Assembly (NCBI RefSeq): GCF_009796825.1
Contig: NZ_CP047030.1
Span: 896,001 to 960,000, forward strand
DNA length: 64,000 nucleotides
Origin: Algibacter sp. L3A6
Lineage (GTDB): Bacteria > Bacteroidota > Bacteroidia > Flavobacteriales > Flavobacteriaceae
Reading direction: 5' to 3'
The position numbers were made by a program, and so were the translations under genes. The notes under the pieces were generated by a model. That model was given only the letters and a program-made list of their open reading frames with translations, made no database searches and was not told the DNA's origin. Below, in pieces: positions 52,020 to 60,040 of this stretch (position 1 is its first letter; each line of letters begins with the position of its first letter).

Positions 52020-53558
52020 TTATTTTTTTAACACTTTGGTTAAAATACCAAAAACCGAACGAATAAATGTTGCACTCGTAAGCACTTTAATTATTGGGTT
52101 CATGGCTGTGCTTTTACGTCTTGTCGTAGTTTTTCTTTTAGATTCTGCTTTTTTAAGAGCCTCTTGTTCTTTTTTAGCTTTTTCTTTAGCTTCGTCTGCT
52201 TCAGCTTGTTTTATTTTTTCATTAAGCATTTCGTAAGCACTCTCTCTATCAATGGTTTCATTGTATTTTTTAACCATTTTAGATTTTGCTAGCAAGCTAC
52301 TTAGCTCCATATCGGTAAGAACATCCATTCTACTCATAGGCGCACGCATCATGGTGGCAGCCAATGGTGTTGGTCGTCCTTTTTCATCTAATGCAGAAAC
52401 TAACGCTTCTCCAATTCCTAAAGATGTCAAAACCTCTGTAGTATCATAATATTCAGAATCTGGGTAGTTTTGTGCCGTTAACTTAATGGCCTTTCTATCT
52501 TTAGCGGTAAAAGCTCTTAAAGCATGCTGAATTTTTAAACCTAACTGGCCCAATACAGCTTCGGGAACATCAGTAGGGTTTTGTGTTACAAAATATAAGC
52601 CAACACCTTTACTTCTAATTAGTTTTACAATGCTCTCAATTTGATTTAATAAGGCTTTTGAAGCCTCGTTAAAAATTAAATGCGCTTCGTCTATAAACAA
52701 AATAAGTTCTGGTCTATCGCTATCGCCTTGTTCTGGGAAGGTTGAATATATTTCGGCCAACAAACTCAACATAAAGGTTGAAAATAATTTTGGGCGATCT
52801 TGAATATCGGTTAAACGAAGGATGTTTATATAACCACGACCGTTATCATCAATACGCAGCAAATCTTGCGTATCGAAAGATTTTTCACCAAAAAACAAAT
52901 CGGCTCCTTGTTGTTCTAACTCTATAACTTTTCGTAAAATAGCTCCGGTGGATGCTGTTGAAATACGTCCGTAAGATTCCGTAAATTCAGCTTTACCTTC
53001 TTGCGTAGTATATTGAAGTATTTTTTTAAAATCTTTTAAATCTAATAATGGCAGTTTATTATCGTCACAATACTGAAAAATAACAGCTACTACTCCCGAT
53101 TGTGTATCGGTTAAATCTAAAACTCGAGATAATAATACAGGACCAAATTCACTAACCGTTGCACGAAGCCTAACTCCATCTTGTTCAGATAGGGTTAAAA
53201 GTTCTACAGGAAAAGCTTTGGCATCAAAAGGTAAACCAATTTTTTCGTGACGTTCATCAATTTTTGCATGACCCGGACTTGGTTGTGCCAAACCACTTAA
53301 ATCACCTTTAATATCCATTAATAAAACAGGAATACCTTTATCACTTAAATTTTCTGCTAAAACCTGAAGCGATTTTGTTTTACCCGTACCAGTGGCACCA
53401 GCAATTAAACCGTGACGATTCATGGTTTTTAAAGGAATTTTCACATGGGCACCTGTAACGGTTTCACCATCTAACATAGCAGAACCTACGGCTATAAAAT
53501 CTCCTTTTGTAGCATTTCCTTCTGTAATGTATTTAAAAAAAGTATCTGTCTTACTCAT
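52020..53558 (-). CDS. HerA-like helicase/ATPase (DUF853)
   Basis: A 512-residue FtsK/HerA-type ATPase: Walker A GATGTGKT (54-61), Walker B LILFIDEAHLIFNEA, and VGLYFVTQNPTDVPEAVLGQLG as the sensor region. The C-terminal 80 residues are a charged coiled coil (KQAEADEAKEKAKKEQEALKK) plus a hydrophobic tail. This standalone DUF853 form lacks an adjacent NurA or Sir2 gene, so a defence role is not indicated. It is probably a DNA-translocating or housekeeping ATPase. Confidence 0.87.
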   Translation of the reverse strand: MSKTDTFFKYITEGNATKGDFIAVGSAMLDGETVTGAHVKIPLKTMNRHGLIAGATGTGKTKSLQVLAENLSDKGIPVLLMDIKGDLSGLAQPSPGHAKIDERHEKIGLPFDAKAFPVELLTLSEQDGVRLRATVSEFGPVLLSRVLDLTDTQSGVVAVIFQYCDDNKLPLLDLKDFKKILQYTTQEGKAEFTESYGRISTASTGAILRKVIELEQQGADLFFGEKSFDTQDLLRIDDNGRGYINILRLTDIQDRPKLFSTFMLSLLAEIYSTFPEQGDSDRPELILFIDEAHLIFNEASKALLNQIESIVKLIRSKGVGLYFVTQNPTDVPEAVLGQLGLKIQHALRAFTAKDRKAIKLTAQNYPDSEYYDTTEVLTSLGIGEALVSALDEKGRPTPLAATMMRAPMSRMDVLTDMELSSLLAKSKMVKKYNETIDRESAYEMLNEKIKQAEADEAKEKAKKEQEALKKAESKRKTTTRRKSTAMNPIIKVLTSATFIRSVFGILTKVLKK

Positions 53559-53659
53559 ACTGTATATTTTGCATAAAAATACAGTAAATAAGATGAAGAA
53601 AAAAATATGGTTTCAATGGAAAGACATAGAACCTTTAATTTCTATTTACCAAAAGTTTA

Positions 53660-54433
53660 TTACCTGTAAGCTTCATAAATAACAACAATATTCTCTATTC
53701 TATCAGTAACATTGATAGAAAAACCATCGGCATTAAAACTTGTAACTTCAGCTGCTGTTAAACCCAAGTTATCCCCGTTTTGATTTCCGTAGCGTATACC
53801 TATGGCTCTAGAACTAGAAGCATATCTAGAAATATCGTTAATAGAGTTACCGTTTCCTCCATTAAAAATAACTTGTTGATCTATTCCGCTATAGTTAGTG
53901 GCATAACCTTGCATAGATCCAAATGCATTCTGGAAACTATTGTCGTTATTAGATGTTCCGTTATCACCATTTATATTTTCAGTCTCTACGTTGGCATAAG
54001 CCGAAAACTTAATCGAGCTTGGTTCAAATGGTAAACCTGTAATAGTTTGAGTTCCGGTATTGGTAATAATAAATTTACCGATATAGGTTGTAAAACCTAT
54101 ATATGCTCCAGAATCTGTTCCTGAACCTAATATATTTCCAGGGTCAGCACTTACCGTAGCATGCGAGTTTATCGGATTCCATATTGGAGTTACTACCGAT
54201 CCAGAATTAAACTCAAACTTACTTGTTGTAGTATTGAATATCAATAAACCTATAGCAGGTGATACTATGCTATTTCTTTGGGTAGTAGTTAATCGAGGTA
54301 TTAAAATACCTTTACTATCTGAGTCAACATCTAAAATTGAAGAATTGTCTGGACTTGTAGTACCGATACCTACCTGAGATTGCGCACAGAAAAAACTAGC
54401 GCATAGCGCGAGCATAAGGGAGAATTTTTTCAT
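53660..54433 (-). CDS. Secreted protein with VGIGTTSP N-terminal module
   Basis: A 257-residue exported protein. The signal peptide ends near FFCAQSQ; the mature chain starts VGIGTTSPDNSSILDVDS and continues GILIPRLTTTQRNSI...GLLIFNTTTSKFEFNSG, a module very common at the start of flavobacterial secreted and surface proteins. The C-terminal half is a beta-rich, Asn/Gly-rich domain ending SFNADGFSINVTDRIENIVVIYEAY, similar to receptor- or glycan-binding jelly-roll tails of phage and surface proteins. The function is unknown. Confidence 0.72.
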   Translation of the reverse strand: MKKFSLMLALCASFFCAQSQVGIGTTSPDNSSILDVDSDSKGILIPRLTTTQRNSIVSPAIGLLIFNTTTSKFEFNSGSVVTPIWNPINSHATVSADPGNILGSGTDSGAYIGFTTYIGKFIITNTGTQTITGLPFEPSSIKFSAYANVETENINGDNGTSNNDNSFQNAFGSMQGYATNYSGIDQQVIFNGGNGNSINDISRYASSSRAIGIRYGNQNGDNLGLTAAEVTSFNADGFSINVTDRIENIVVIYEAYR

Positions 54434-54508
54434 TTTAATATAGCCTTAGGGAGCTAGTTTATTTTAATTATTCATCGAATATAGCTAGAAAACTTATCAA
54501 TAACAAAA

Positions 54509-55207
54509 TTAATTAAGCCGACTGATACCAATATTAATAAATTTAGCATTTAAAGGACTGCCGCCATTATTTAATACATATTTCATCGTTATCACGTCGT
54601 TAGCTGATATGGGATACATAACATTTCCGCTTGTTCCCCAATAATCTGTACCAGAAGCTGGCAAGCTAGAAAACCCTCTTGTTAAATATGCTACTAATGC
54701 CCCATTAACATCAAGCGCTATAATATATTTTTTATTACCACCTGGCATATTACTCGTTGATAGCGCAGCACTAAACCAATAATTCCCGTCTTCTTTTATT
54801 CTAACCGTGCCATTAGTAGTAACATCGTATGTGCTGGAGTTTGTAGCAATTATATCTGACGGCCCTATAGGAAAATCAACATAAGTATCATTTGGTGCAG
54901 AAAGCGCACTATTCCCTGCTGGATAATTTTTATTTAATATTAAGCTCGCATTTGTTTGACTAGACCAAACACCATTTCTATATACAAAATAAGTGTTGTG
55001 GGTTGTATTAAAAACCAAAGCACCATCTAAAGGAGTTGTAATCGCAGACATTTCACTAAATGTCATTCGAGGAGGAACAAAAGCACCTACTTTACTATCT
55101 ATTTGTAAAACTGATCCGTCATCGGGTGTTGTTGTGCCAATTCCTACTTGAGATTGTGCACAGAAAAAGCTAACGCATAGCGCAAGCATGAGGGAATACC
55201 TTTTCAT
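54509..55207 (-). CDS. Secreted protein, paralogous N-terminal module and C1q-like C-terminus
   Basis: A 232-residue exported protein whose first 90 residues repeat the module of its downstream neighbour: the same MLALC-SFFCAQSQVGIGTT signal and start, then PPRMTFSEMSAI and ALVFNTTHNTYFVYRNGVW. The C-terminal part differs and looks like a C1q/TNF-type jelly roll (TVRIKEDGNYWFSAALS, NAKFINIGISRL). The two genes are in tandem, 75 bases apart, and look like a module shared between different C-terminal domains. Confidence 0.72.
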   Translation of the reverse strand: MKRYSLMLALCVSFFCAQSQVGIGTTTPDDGSVLQIDSKVGAFVPPRMTFSEMSAITTPLDGALVFNTTHNTYFVYRNGVWSSQTNASLILNKNYPAGNSALSAPNDTYVDFPIGPSDIIATNSSTYDVTTNGTVRIKEDGNYWFSAALSTSNMPGGNKKYIIALDVNGALVAYLTRGFSSLPASGTDYWGTSGNVMYPISANDVITMKYVLNNGGSPLNAKFINIGISRLN

Positions 55208-55293
55208 TTTTATTAGTTCTTTTGAGAGAATAAAGATTACTATATGTGACTTCGAATGTAAAACAAAATTTCTATAAAAACTAATGAAATCCG

Positions 55294-55301
55294 TATCTTT
55301 G
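55294..55301 (+). promoter_or_regulatory. -7 promoter element of queE
   Basis: TATCTTTG is an exact TAnnTTTG match, 7 bases before the ATG, so the leader would be very short. Confidence 0.6.
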
Positions 55302-55308
55302 CGGACTT

Positions 55309-55938
55309 ATGAAAAAAGAAATACAACAATTAGTTGACAAAGGAGAGATGTTGCCTTTAATGGAGGAGTTTTATACCATTCAAGGAGAAGGCTTTCATAA
55401 AGGTACCGCAGCATATTTTATTCGTGTTGGTGGATGCGATGTAGGCTGCCATTGGTGCGATGTAAAAGAGAGTTGGAATGCCAACCTACACCCACCTACA
55501 TTAATTTCTAATATTGTTGAAAACGCTAAAAAACATAGTGATACTATTGTAATTACTGGAGGTGAGCCGTTAACTTGGGATATGACGCCTTTAACAACAC
55601 AGCTTAAAGCTGAAGGATTACAGGTGCATATTGAAACATCGGGAGCTTATAAACTAACCGGTATTTGGGATTGGATTTGCCTTTCTCCAAAAAAAATGAA
55701 ACTTCCCACTAAAGAAGTTTATGATAATGCACATGAACTTAAAGTAATTATTTACAATAATGATGATTTTCGCTTCGCCGAAGAACAAGCTGCAAAAGTA
55801 AATAAAGACTGTATTTTATACTTACAACCTGAATGGAGCAAACGCGATAAAGTGGTTCCGGAAATTGTAGATTACGTCATGAAAAATCCAAAATGGAAAG
55901 TATCATTACAAACCCATAAATATTTAAATATTCCATAA
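55309..55938 (+). CDS. queE: 7-carboxy-7-deazaguanine synthase QueE
   Basis: A 209-residue radical-SAM enzyme of the queuosine pathway, converting carboxy-tetrahydropterin to 7-carboxy-7-deazaguanine. The [4Fe-4S] cluster cysteines are Cys43, Cys47 and Cys50 (GGCDVGCHWCD; C-x3-C-x2-C), preceded by EEFYTIQGEGFHKG, and VITGGEP binds SAM. No other queuosine genes are in the window. It is monocistronic with a strong terminator. Confidence 0.94.
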   Translation: MKKEIQQLVDKGEMLPLMEEFYTIQGEGFHKGTAAYFIRVGGCDVGCHWCDVKESWNANLHPPTLISNIVENAKKHSDTIVITGGEPLTWDMTPLTTQLKAEGLQVHIETSGAYKLTGIWDWICLSPKKMKLPTKEVYDNAHELKVIIYNNDDFRFAEEQAAKVNKDCILYLQPEWSKRDKVVPEIVDYVMKNPKWKVSLQTHKYLNIP

Positions 55939-55945
55939 TATTATT

Positions 55946-55980
55946 AGCCTCGAAGTTTTTTCGAGGCTTTTTTATTTTTT
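55946..55980 (+). terminator. Intrinsic terminator after queE
   Basis: AGCCTCGAA (55946-55954) pairs with TTCGAGGCT (55960-55968) around GTTTT and is followed by a long T-rich tail. Confidence 0.9.
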
Positions 55981-56024
55981 GTCGCACAAATCGCATATAT
56001 TTAGAAGACCAAACCCTAACTACC

Positions 56025-58040
56025 ATGAAGTTAGTACTTTTCTATATTTCCCTTATAACAGTATTTAGTATAAGCGCACAACAATCGGATATAGAAAAAT
56101 CTATTTCCCAGATAAATTCAAACATCCAAAAGTCTCAAAATGGACAACGTCTAAAATGGATGGATAGCCTAGTTTCTATTGTTAAATACAAAACAGATTT
56201 ACAGTATGATACTATTGTAAACCAAACTATAAATCTTGCTTTAAAATTAGATTCGTTAGAACTTGCAGGTAATCATATTGCCGATTTAATCTACTACAAA
56301 AACAACATAACAAGCAAACCTGAAGAAGGCCTAAAACTTTATAAACAACACATTAAAACTTACGAGCATATGCAGAACAGCTATGCTCTAACAAGATTGT
56401 ACTTAAATGTAGCCGATAGTTATTACTACCTAAACGATGTAAATACAGCTATTAAATACTACAACAAAACCATTGTATACGCGCAAAAATATAATAAAAC
56501 ACGCTTAGCAGGTTTCGCTCACTTGTATTTAGGTTACACAGAATCTGATTTAGGTAAATTTACCGAAGCTTCAAAAAGTTTAAAAACGGCCATAGATATA
56601 TTTACAGAAGTAAAAGATAACTTCAACATACTATCATCAAAAAATGCACTATCCGTGCTGTACAGCAAAAACGCTTTTTTTAAAGAAGCCGAAAAAGAAC
56701 GAAATGAAGCCATAGAACTCGCCAAACAAGATGACAGAAACGATCACCTTATTAGTTTATACTTCAACGCTGCAAGCGATTACAGAAAAACAGCTGACTA
56801 TAAAAAACAAATAGCACACTTAAAAAAATCAATAGATTGCAATGCCAAATCTGAAAACGAGATGTATTTAAAGTCAACTATTTTAGCCGAATTAGTAATA
56901 GCCTATTCCGAAAGTGATAGTACCAATTTAGCTGAAGCGCACTTTAAAGAACTAAAGCAAATCTATTTAAATAATAAGTCTAGTAAAAATCATGAATCAT
57001 ACATTTTTGCTTTAAAATCACTAGAATACCAAAAAGGCAACTACTCTAACGCTCTTACGTATGGGAAAGAATATTTAACCCTAAGAAAACAAAAACGCGG
57101 GTATGAAGAAATTATGCTTGCCGAAAAATTTATAGCCAAAGTATACCAAGCAACCAACAATTTGCAAAAAGCAAATGAACACTTAGTAAGTTATTATACC
57201 TTAAAAGATTCTATTAATAGCGTGCAAAACACAAAAACGCTTGCCTATTTCCAAACACTTTACGAAACTGAAAAACGAGACCGAAAAATAGAAGCTCAAA
57301 ACACCAATATAGAGTTACTCAATGTTGAAAATAAAAACAAAACGCAACAATTAACCTTCGGAATAATTAGCATGCTAGTTTTATTTGCCTGCATATTATT
57401 TTATCGCTCTTACGCCAATGCCAAACACCGCGAATTTGTACAGCAAGGCTTTTCTCAAGAGCTAATCAAAACCCAAGAACAAGAACGCACACGTATTTCT
57501 AAAGATTTACACGATAGTGTTGGCCAACAACTAGTACTTCTAAAATGGAAAACCCAAGCATTAGAGCAACCAGAATTATCCTTGCTCGTGCAAAATACTC
57601 TAGAAGAAGTCAGACATATATCACGGGATTTATACCCAATTACATTAACAAAACTAGGTTTAACCAGTAGTATTCAAAAATTATTATTCGAATTAGACGA
57701 AACCACAGACCTTTTTGTAACCCTAGAAATAGACGATGTTAACACACGTTTCGATGACGTAGAAACTCTTAATTTTTATAGATTTATACAAGAATCTATT
57801 AGTAATGTTATTAAACATGCCAACGCCAGCACCTTGTTTGTAAATATTTTAAAACAAAAAAACGGCATTAAAGTTTTAATAAGGGACAACGGTAATGGTT
57901 TTGATATCGACGATACTATTACCCTAAATAGTCTCGGGTTAAAAACCATGACCGAACGCATCAATATCCTAAAAGGGCAGCTTTCAATAAAAAGTAAAAA
58001 AAATAAAGGCACTGCTATTTTAGTTCAAATTCCAACTTAA
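56025..58040 (+). CDS. TPR-containing sensor histidine kinase (HisKA_3 type)
   Basis: A 671-residue protein: signal peptide (about 1-18), a periplasmic array of TPR-like helices (about 60-400), one transmembrane segment (ISMLVLFACILFYRSY, about 447-462), then a HisKA_3 domain with ERTRISKDLHDSVGQQL (phosphoacceptor His496) and a HATPase_c domain (RDNGNGFDIDD and SLGLKTMTERI). This type pairs with LuxR/NarL response regulators, but none lies beside it. The ligand sensed by the TPR region is unknown. Confidence 0.9.
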   Translation: MKLVLFYISLITVFSISAQQSDIEKSISQINSNIQKSQNGQRLKWMDSLVSIVKYKTDLQYDTIVNQTINLALKLDSLELAGNHIADLIYYKNNITSKPEEGLKLYKQHIKTYEHMQNSYALTRLYLNVADSYYYLNDVNTAIKYYNKTIVYAQKYNKTRLAGFAHLYLGYTESDLGKFTEASKSLKTAIDIFTEVKDNFNILSSKNALSVLYSKNAFFKEAEKERNEAIELAKQDDRNDHLISLYFNAASDYRKTADYKKQIAHLKKSIDCNAKSENEMYLKSTILAELVIAYSESDSTNLAEAHFKELKQIYLNNKSSKNHESYIFALKSLEYQKGNYSNALTYGKEYLTLRKQKRGYEEIMLAEKFIAKVYQATNNLQKANEHLVSYYTLKDSINSVQNTKTLAYFQTLYETEKRDRKIEAQNTNIELLNVENKNKTQQLTFGIISMLVLFACILFYRSYANAKHREFVQQGFSQELIKTQEQERTRISKDLHDSVGQQLVLLKWKTQALEQPELSLLVQNTLEEVRHISRDLYPITLTKLGLTSSIQKLLFELDETTDLFVTLEIDDVNTRFDDVETLNFYRFIQESISNVIKHANASTLFVNILKQKNGIKVLIRDNGNGFDIDDTITLNSLGLKTMTERINILKGQLSIKSKKNKGTAILVQIPT

Positions 58041-58144
58041 GCTAAAATAACAAAGATTTTTTGGGCGGGTTTTTAAGAAAAATAAAAACCGTGCTATCCA
58101 CTATATCTTTTTTAGAGGGTTATTAAAGTGACCTTCAAAGCAAT

Positions 58145-58165
58145 ATTAGAAATCTAATTTCTAAT
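58145..58165. terminator. AT-rich hairpin after the TPR kinase gene
   Basis: ATTAGAAAT (58145-58153) pairs with ATTTCTAAT (58157-58165) around CTA. It may help end the plus-strand kinase transcript, although the T-run is short. Confidence 0.4.
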
Positions 58166-58188
58166 TTGCATAATAAGTCCTATCAAGT

Positions 58189-58226
58189 AAAAAAGGATGC
58201 CGCTTCTATCACTCCCGCAAGCATCC
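58189..58226 (-). terminator. Intrinsic terminator of the retron operon
   Basis: On the minus strand GGATGC (58221-58226) pairs with GCATCC (58195-58200) around a 20-base loop and is followed by six T residues (58189-58194). It lies 32 bases past the reverse transcriptase stop. Confidence 0.72.
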
Positions 58227-58258
58227 GCCAAGTAAATGCTATCAATTAATGAATATTT

Positions 58259-59779
58259 CTATTTTTTAAAGAAAGACATAATTTTCTTAAAAATACCACC
58301 ACCAGAATCCGGTTTATTAGCCTTCTCACGTTTATCTAAAACTTTAGGAACATAAGTTGCTTTATGCTTTTCCTTGTAATTATATTTTTCTAAAATAACA
58401 TTTACGCGTTTTTTATACAGTACACCTTTTTCTGGTTCTATTTGAAAAATATAATTCGCATATCCATCTATTTGAGCCAAAACATTACCACCTTTAGTCC
58501 AATATTTACCTTCTATACCATCTTTCTCTATTTGGAATAGAAGTGCTCTAAAACGTTTTAAATCTCCTTTTGGAATATTAGTTTTTTCGTTAACAACAAC
58601 ACCTGTAACCTCTTGTTTAGCATTACGCTTCATGATGCGTAATTTTTCGGGATGTAAATTAAAATTCTCACTATTTACAACGTATCTAGAGTATTTCAAA
58701 AGCGGAGTCATTTTATCAAAACTATCATGAGTGCCAGAAAATGTAATATCATCTACATAACGCGTGTATATAAATCCGTATTTATTAGCTAAACCCGTTA
58801 ATCTAAAATCTAATTTTTTACAAAGAATATTTGTAATCGCAGGACTTGTTGGAGCGCCTTGCGGTAAAAAACGTTCGCCACGTTGTGCATAATAATCTTC
58901 CCCTAAAAGGGAAACATCTAGTATTTTAGGTTCCGAACATAAAAGAGAAAAAATAGTTGCAACCTGATTAGAATAACCCAAAGCTAAAAAAACACCTTTA
59001 ATTCGCGCATAGGTTACAGATGGGAAAAAATTCTTAAAATCTTGATTAATAACAACAGCTTTCCCAACGTGTGGTTCGGCATTAGTTTTAATAGATCTTC
59101 CTATCACGCAACCATGTGCATTTGGGTGAACAGATACTATATTTAAAACCGATCCTAACACCCAGTGTTGTGCCTTTTTCAACTTAGGCATAGGTGCAGA
59201 AATTAAACGATATCCTCCAGATTTTTTAGCCATTTGAAATCTTTTGTAATGGTTAATTTTAGAGTTTTTTCTTGAAAACGACAAAAACCTTAACTCACCA
59301 ATAGAGATATTCATAGCTTTCGCTAAATCTTCGGCTGTATGTAAAACCGGTAAGTTTTTAGATTTTAAACGTTCGGTATTAGATATCTGCTCATTTAATT
59401 CATGCGAATAATTTTCACCTAAATAAATAATATCTTTCTCTTTAGAAACACGCCATTTCTCGGCTTTTTCTAAGCGTTCTTTTTCACGACGTTCTTTAGT
59501 TTCTTTTTGAGATTGTTTAGAAGCAAGCTTGCGTTCTTGGTGTTTTTTAGCCAGAAAAGCTTCCGGATCTTCTATAACTTTTTTTTCTTTTAAAAGCTTT
59601 TGAAGTTTCTGAGATAATTCTCTTTCTTCATTAAAAAACGTATTTACCGCTTTAAAATCAAGTTCTCCTTCATTCCAAAACCCTAAGCGTTTCATTTCCG
59701 AAAGGATATATTCTTGTTTAGAAGATGCCTTTATTTTATCATAAATTTCTTGTCTTCTTTCCGTAGAATTATTTCTCAT
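58259..59779 (-). CDS. Retron reverse transcriptase
   Basis: A 506-residue RT from ATG 59779. Retron marks are all present: NAEPH (region X, NAxxH; residues 233-237), INQDFKNFFPS with the first catalytic Asp (247), QGAPTSPAITN, the active site YVDD (341-344; YADD is more usual), and VTG (region Y; 391-393). There is an unusual N-terminal extension of about 150 residues with a highly charged Lys/Glu coiled coil (about 75-115). An in-frame TTG at 59800 would add 7 residues but lies inside the a2 repeat of the ncRNA, so I reject it. It should copy the msd part of the adjacent ncRNA into msDNA. Confidence 0.93.
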   Translation of the reverse strand: MRNNSTERRQEIYDKIKASSKQEYILSEMKRLGFWNEGELDFKAVNTFFNEERELSQKLQKLLKEKKVIEDPEAFLAKKHQERKLASKQSQKETKERREKERLEKAEKWRVSKEKDIIYLGENYSHELNEQISNTERLKSKNLPVLHTAEDLAKAMNISIGELRFLSFSRKNSKINHYKRFQMAKKSGGYRLISAPMPKLKKAQHWVLGSVLNIVSVHPNAHGCVIGRSIKTNAEPHVGKAVVINQDFKNFFPSVTYARIKGVFLALGYSNQVATIFSLLCSEPKILDVSLLGEDYYAQRGERFLPQGAPTSPAITNILCKKLDFRLTGLANKYGFIYTRYVDDITFSGTHDSFDKMTPLLKYSRYVVNSENFNLHPEKLRIMKRNAKQEVTGVVVNEKTNIPKGDLKRFRALLFQIEKDGIEGKYWTKGGNVLAQIDGYANYIFQIEPEKGVLYKKRVNVILEKYNYKEKHKATYVPKVLDKREKANKPDSGGGIFKKIMSFFKK

Positions 59780-59784
59780 ATAAC

Positions 59785-59792
59785 AAAAAAAA
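59785..59792 (-). promoter_or_regulatory. T8 tract right after the a2 repeat
   Basis: On the minus strand eight T residues follow the a2 repeat directly. It could act as a partial terminator or a processing point between ncRNA and RT mRNA. This is inference from position only. Confidence 0.35.
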
Positions 59793-59806
59793 GGTAGCAA
59801 TAAGAT
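59793..59806 (-). repeat. Retron a2 repeat
   Basis: ATCTTATTGCTACC on the minus strand pairs with the a1 repeat at 60010-60023 (14 bp, one G-U). It is the 3' boundary of the ncRNA. Confidence 0.85.
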
Positions 59807-59857
59807 GTATTTTGAATGCCCTTCGTACGATTCTCAAGACTGAATTGAACAACTCCA

Positions 59858-59931
59858 GTGAAATAGGTACTAGTACGCTATTTCACTTCGCAGAAGTCTA
59901 ACCGGAAATGGCGTACTAGTACCTATTTCAC
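59858..59931 (-). repeat. msd long hairpin (21-bp perfect inverted repeat)
   Basis: Arms 59858-59878 and 59911-59931 are perfectly complementary over 21 bp. The inner part adds ATTTC/GAAAT and ACTTC/GAAGT around a 3-base loop with a 7-base bulge. Each arm also contains the self-palindrome GTACTAGTAC. Outside the stem, after a symmetric 7 x 7 internal loop, GAAC/GTTC and CTGA/TCAG pairs continue the helix. Confidence 0.9.
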
Positions 59932-60009
59932 AAGTTAAGTTCGAGTCAGTGACGCGTTCGGTATCTGTAAGCAAGATTGGCGATCCACCAATCAAAATGC
60001 AAGGTTGTT

Positions 60010-60023
60010 ATCTTATTACTACC
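60010..60023 (-). repeat. Retron a1 repeat
   Basis: GGTAGTAATAAGAT on the minus strand pairs with a2 at 59793-59806. It begins 17 bases after the stop codon of the SWIM gene and sets the 5' end of the ncRNA. Confidence 0.85.
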
Positions 60024-60040
60024 ATGGTTTAAATATAATA

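Larger units (their letters stand above)
59793..60023 (-). ncRNA. Retron ncRNA (msr-msd)
   Basis: This 231-nt minus-strand RNA lies between the SWIM gene and the RT. Its ends pair as a1/a2: GGTAGTAATAAGAT (60023-60010) with ATCTTATTGCTACC (59806-59793), 14 bp with one G-U. The msr part has a GATTGG/CCAATC hairpin (59993-59988 with 59980-59975). A G at 60000 within CCTTGC is a candidate branching guanosine. The msd part is a long hairpin with a 21-bp perfect stem (59931-59911 with 59878-59858), extended inside by ATTTC/GAAAT and ACTTC/GAAGT with a TGC loop. This order is that of a retron ncRNA. The exact RNA ends are inferred. Confidence 0.88.

Noticed and set aside
52020..53558. HerA-like gene as part of a defence island (HerA-Sir2, HerA-NurA or similar)
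   Set aside because: No Sir2, NurA or DUF4297 partner is adjacent; the sequence is the common standalone DUF853 type.
58259..59779. RT as part of a group II intron or diversity-generating retroelement
   Set aside because: There is no maturase or endonuclease domain, no intron RNA and no template/variable repeat pair, while NAxxH and VTG retron motifs are present.
59858..59931. The long inverted repeat as a transposon end or a plain terminator
   Set aside because: It lies within a1/a2 repeats directly upstream of a retron RT, with no transposase or target duplication, so it is better explained as the msd hairpin.
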